Positions 61,214 through 64,000 of a stretch of DNA of 64,000 nt are shown in pieces. A program made the position numbers and the translations under genes. Source of the DNA: an uncultured bacterium. GTDB taxonomy: Bacteria; Cyanobacteriota; Vampirovibrionia; Gastranaerophilales; Gastranaerophilaceae. Under the pieces are notes generated by a model, which saw only the letters and a program-made list of their open reading frames with translations, had not been told where the DNA came from and ran no database searches. Numbering within the stretch: position 1 is the stretch's first letter; each line of letters opens with the position of its first letter. The stretch is from positions 62,001 to 126,000 of the forward strand of contig CASEDF010000004.1 in the NCBI GenBank assembly GCA_949286705.1, given 5' to 3'.

Positions 61214-62671
61214 TTAACTTATTTTTTTATTTTGAGAAAATAATTGTGCAAAAATCCAGTAAAAACAATAGAATAAAACAAGCAGCACACTCATCTCGAC
61301 AATAGCATTATTAACATTAAACATTACAAATGCATAATAAACCGCAGCGGAGGGGATAGCTGCCAGAAACATTTTTACAATTGTTTTTAAAGGCAATTGT
61401 AATCGCAAATTCGGCAATACGATTATTATTGACAAAAGAAAATACAAAAAATTTGCCGCCAGAGTAGCAATTCCGACACCGACAAGCCCATATGACGGAA
61501 TAAGCCAGATATTCAATCCGACACCGACAATACCGGAAATTAACTTGAGTATAAATTCAATATATGTCTTATTTGCCAGATGATACTGCAGAGTCGTGTA
61601 ATCAGTCAACGCCAGAAAGAACGTTCCGAATGCGAAATAAGGAATGAGCTTAAATGCCGCCTGAAATTGCTCATTTGCGAAAATATCCACATAATCGACA
61701 GCATACACAGACATCAAAGTTATTACAGGAAGTGATATCAAAAGATAATACCCGCAAAAACGTGATATAATCGGTCTTACGTCAATTTTTTCCTCATACA
61801 TATTTATAATTCTCGGGATAGCCGCAACGGTAATAATCGCAAATATAGTAAGCAATAAAGGCAGGGTTAATCCGTATCCCACACCGACAATACCGGCTTC
61901 CGAAAATCCTTTTATACTGTTCATAATAAACTTATTACTCTGATTGATTATCCATGCGCTCATAGATGTCGCGGCAATCGGCACCCCGTATTTAAAAATC
62001 GGGATCAAGAATGTCCACTCTACCTTTTGCAGCTTAAACCATTTAACAATATTGCTCTGATATATTAATAACAAATCAATTAAAGATATTGAAACCGCCA
62101 TGCCTAAAAGCATGCCCATAGCCCCGAGATGAAAAAATTTCACAAAAAATACCGAAAGTCCGATTGTCAAAAACTGATTCAAAATAGTTGAAAACGTAAA
62201 CGACATTGACTTTAGCTGTGCTCTGATAAGCTGAAATAACAATGCTCTTATAGCAACAGGTATTATTAATAACAAAATTGCAAAGAAATATTTAACAGGA
62301 ATATGGAAAAACGAATAAAAATTTTCCCTGAATATATAAGACACAAGAAACATCAACGCAATGTTAAAAGTCAATATAGAAACCAGCGTCGTAAGATATT
62401 TCGGCATGTCCTGCATAAGCTGGTGATGCCTGAAAAATCTTAAGCCCGAAAGCCCCACCCAGTCGGAAAACAAAATACACAAGAAAGACAAAAGCGCAAT
62501 GGATATTGAATAAAGCCCGTACTGTTCCGGCGGCAAAAGGCTTGTATAAACCGGCACAATCAAGGCATTACCGAGCATGCCGACAATTTTTGACGGAGCA
62601 TATTTTGCCATATCACGGAAAATCCCGCGTGTTTGTTCTTCTTCCACTTCCTTATTTTCTACATATTCCAT
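61214..62671 (-). CDS. Polysaccharide flippase, Wzx/MATE type
   Basis: A 485-residue integral membrane protein with about 12-14 membrane helices across its whole length. It begins MEYVENKEVEEEQTRGIFRD (cytoplasmic), then PSKIVGMLGNALIVPVYTSL, typical of the PST/MVF-related family. Such proteins flip lipid-linked sugars across the inner membrane. It is close to the adhesin but separately oriented around a gap. No glycosyltransferase or polymerase gene is adjacent, so the substrate is unknown. An AGGAAT site precedes the ATG. Confidence 0.88.
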   Translation of the reverse strand: MEYVENKEVEEEQTRGIFRDMAKYAPSKIVGMLGNALIVPVYTSLLPPEQYGLYSISIALLSFLCILFSDWVGLSGLRFFRHHQLMQDMPKYLTTLVSILTFNIALMFLVSYIFRENFYSFFHIPVKYFFAILLLIIPVAIRALLFQLIRAQLKSMSFTFSTILNQFLTIGLSVFFVKFFHLGAMGMLLGMAVSISLIDLLLIYQSNIVKWFKLQKVEWTFLIPIFKYGVPIAATSMSAWIINQSNKFIMNSIKGFSEAGIVGVGYGLTLPLLLTIFAIITVAAIPRIINMYEEKIDVRPIISRFCGYYLLISLPVITLMSVYAVDYVDIFANEQFQAAFKLIPYFAFGTFFLALTDYTTLQYHLANKTYIEFILKLISGIVGVGLNIWLIPSYGLVGVGIATLAANFLYFLLSIIIVLPNLRLQLPLKTIVKMFLAAIPSAAVYYAFVMFNVNNAIVEMSVLLVLFYCFYWIFAQLFSQNKKIS

Positions 62672-62706
62672 AAATAATTCCTAAAATATTCTAAACCCCG
62701 AAACTA

Positions 62707-64000
62707 TTATACAACAAATTTTCCAAAAAGGTCATATTCGTCAGCCTTTTCAATTTTAACATTTTCAATATCACCCGGGACAACGGATCTGTCGGATTTA
62801 ACATAAACAAGTCCGTCAATTTCCGGTGCGTCATGTTCGGAGCGCAAAATAACGATACCTTCATCCGTAAAGCTTTCAACGATACAGGGAATTGTTTTAC
62901 CTATGTAAGATTGATTAATTTCATAGGAAATTTCCTGCTGAAGCGCCATTAACTTTTTATAACGTTCATGCTTAATTTTTGCAGGCACCTGATCGCTCAT
63001 TTCATAAGACGCGGTATTTTTTTCACGTGAATATTCAAAAACCCCCATTTTATCAAACCGCATTTTCTTAACAAATTCATACAAATGTTCAAACTGCTCG
63101 TCGGTTTCTCCGGGATACCCTACGATAAATGCCGTCCTTATTGCAACTCCCGGAATTCTTTCTCTTATTTTATTAATCAATTCTTCGTAATCAAAAGCAG
63201 GTCTGCGCATATTTTCAAGAATTATTTTATCCGAATGCTGGAGCGGAAGATCAATATATTTAACCACTTTATCGCATTTTGCAATTGTATCAATCAATTC
63301 ATCAGTCATCTGGGAAGGATACGCATACATAATCCTAATCCACGAAAGGTTTTCAATTTTGTTAAGCTCTTTCAACAACTCGGGCAGCATTTGTTTTTTA
63401 TACAAATCAAGCCCGTAGCTTGTTGTATCCTGCGCAATTAAAACAATTTCCGCAACACCTTTTGCCACAAGTGATTTAACTTCTTCCACAATATTCTCAA
63501 TCGGACGGGAATGGTAAATCCCTCTGAGATTAGGTATAATACAATAACCGCAATGATAATTGCAGCCGTCGGCAATTTTTACATAAGAACTGGCGCCCAT
63601 GGTAATTTGCTGGCGTTCAACGTTTTCCGGATACACGTACTCGGGCTTTTCGGAAACACATGAAATATATTCCTCATTAGCCTCATCCGCAACCTTATCG
63701 ACGATTCCGACAATTTCTCTTATATTTGAAGTCCCGACCATAGCGCAGATTTCCGGTATGGCATCTTTCAATTCCTCATTGTATTTTTGAGGCAGACATC
63801 CGGTTACAATAACCTTTTTCCCTTTTTCAACCATCTGCAAAATCGATTGCACGGACTCTTTTTCCGCATCATGAATAAATGAACACGTATTAATAATAAC
63901 TATCTGTGCATCATTTTCATCCAGTGTAATCTCATAGCCTTTTGCCGTCAAAAGCCCGAGCATAAGCTCGCTGTCTACCAGATTTTTTGCACAACCGTGA
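62707..64000 (-). CDS. rimO: Ribosomal protein S12 methylthiotransferase RimO (partial, cut at window edge)
   Basis: About 430 residues are visible; the N-terminus lies beyond base 64000, where HGCAKNLVDSELMLGLL is readable at the edge. The UPF0004 domain has INTCSFI and VTGCLPQKY, the radical SAM motif is CNYHCGYCIIPNLRG, and the C-terminal TRAM domain is present. HGCAKNLVDSE and the lack of MiaB signatures point to RimO, which methylthiolates Asp88 of S12. It is followed on the minus strand by the flippase after 35 bases. Confidence 0.9.
   Translation of the reverse strand, partial: HGCAKNLVDSELMLGLLTAKGYEITLDENDAQIVIINTCSFIHDAEKESVQSILQMVEKGKKVIVTGCLPQKYNEELKDAIPEICAMVGTSNIREIVGIVDKVADEANEEYISCVSEKPEYVYPENVERQQITMGASSYVKIADGCNYHCGYCIIPNLRGIYHSRPIENIVEEVKSLVAKGVAEIVLIAQDTTSYGLDLYKKQMLPELLKELNKIENLSWIRIMYAYPSQMTDELIDTIAKCDKVVKYIDLPLQHSDKIILENMRRPAFDYEELINKIRERIPGVAIRTAFIVGYPGETDEQFEHLYEFVKKMRFDKMGVFEYSREKNTASYEMSDQVPAKIKHERYKKLMALQQEISYEINQSYIGKTIPCIVESFTDEGIVILRSEHDAPEIDGLVYVKSDRSVVPGDIENVKIEKADEYDLFGKFVV

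Noticed and set aside
1..64000. tRNA, rRNA or riboswitch genes
   Set aside because: No cloverleaf with a GTTC-type T-loop and no recognisable riboswitch core was found by reading; a covariance-model search could still find short ones.

Overview
The window is AT-rich bacterial chromosome that most resembles a gut Gastranaerophilales-type organism (the non-photosynthetic Vampirovibrionia/Melainabacteria branch of Cyanobacteriota). This assignment is inferred from a large family of pilin-like proteins sharing FTLAEVLITLGIIGIVAA, from lineage-type hypothetical proteins, and from flagellar-type export genes lying among ordinary housekeeping genes. No rRNA, tRNA, CRISPR array, prophage or transposase gene was seen.

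Layout. 0-6.4 kb: XRE regulator, SNF2 helicase, YuiD-like membrane protein, prenyl synthase, rsgA. 6.4-12.6 kb: pilin-like gene A, efp-accB-accC, HU, a processive GT2 glycosyltransferase, apt. 12.6-20.6 kb: pilin-like gene B behind folP, two related small proteins, radical SAM protein, small zinc-ribbon proteins, cdd, and a GAF/HD-GYP-like protein that lacks the catalytic HD. 20.7-25.7 kb: GT8, an ftsL-like gene behind rsmH, two small related proteins, gltX, an RHH protein. 25.75-26.52 kb: non-autonomous inverted-repeat element. 26.6-35.4 kb: a protein of four GntR-type winged helices, pilin-like gene C, and the operon prfA-rnpM-infB-rbfA-truB with three extra genes. 35.5-45.3 kb: pilin-like gene D, fliE-fliF-(fliG position)-fliH-flhA-yidD, pilin-like gene E, dCMP deaminase, stand-alone AICAR transformylase domain. 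45.4-51.6 kb: unknown coiled-coil genes, pilin-like gene F, an S1-domain protein. 51.7-64 kb: valS, second copy of the inverted-repeat element, fabI, a long helical protein, a TPS-type adhesin with a Thr-Asp repeat and a C-terminal PilZ domain, a flippase, rimO (cut by the window edge).

The main discovery is a dispersed set of six pilin-like genes (A-F), each preceded by a short start region carrying a run of 9 or 10 G on the coding strand. In A, B, C and F the run is 9 G and translation stops soon after it; adding one G (10) opens an uninterrupted frame into the pilin. In D the run is 10 G and the frame is open from start to end. Copy E is broken in all three frames. This fits ON/OFF phase variation by slipped-strand mispairing, with RNA polymerase or ribosome slippage as an alternative. 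The PilZ-ended adhesin, the flippase and the two glycosyltransferases suggest further investment in the cell surface, and the degenerate HD-GYP and PilZ domains hint at c-di-GMP-linked control, although no cyclase is in view.
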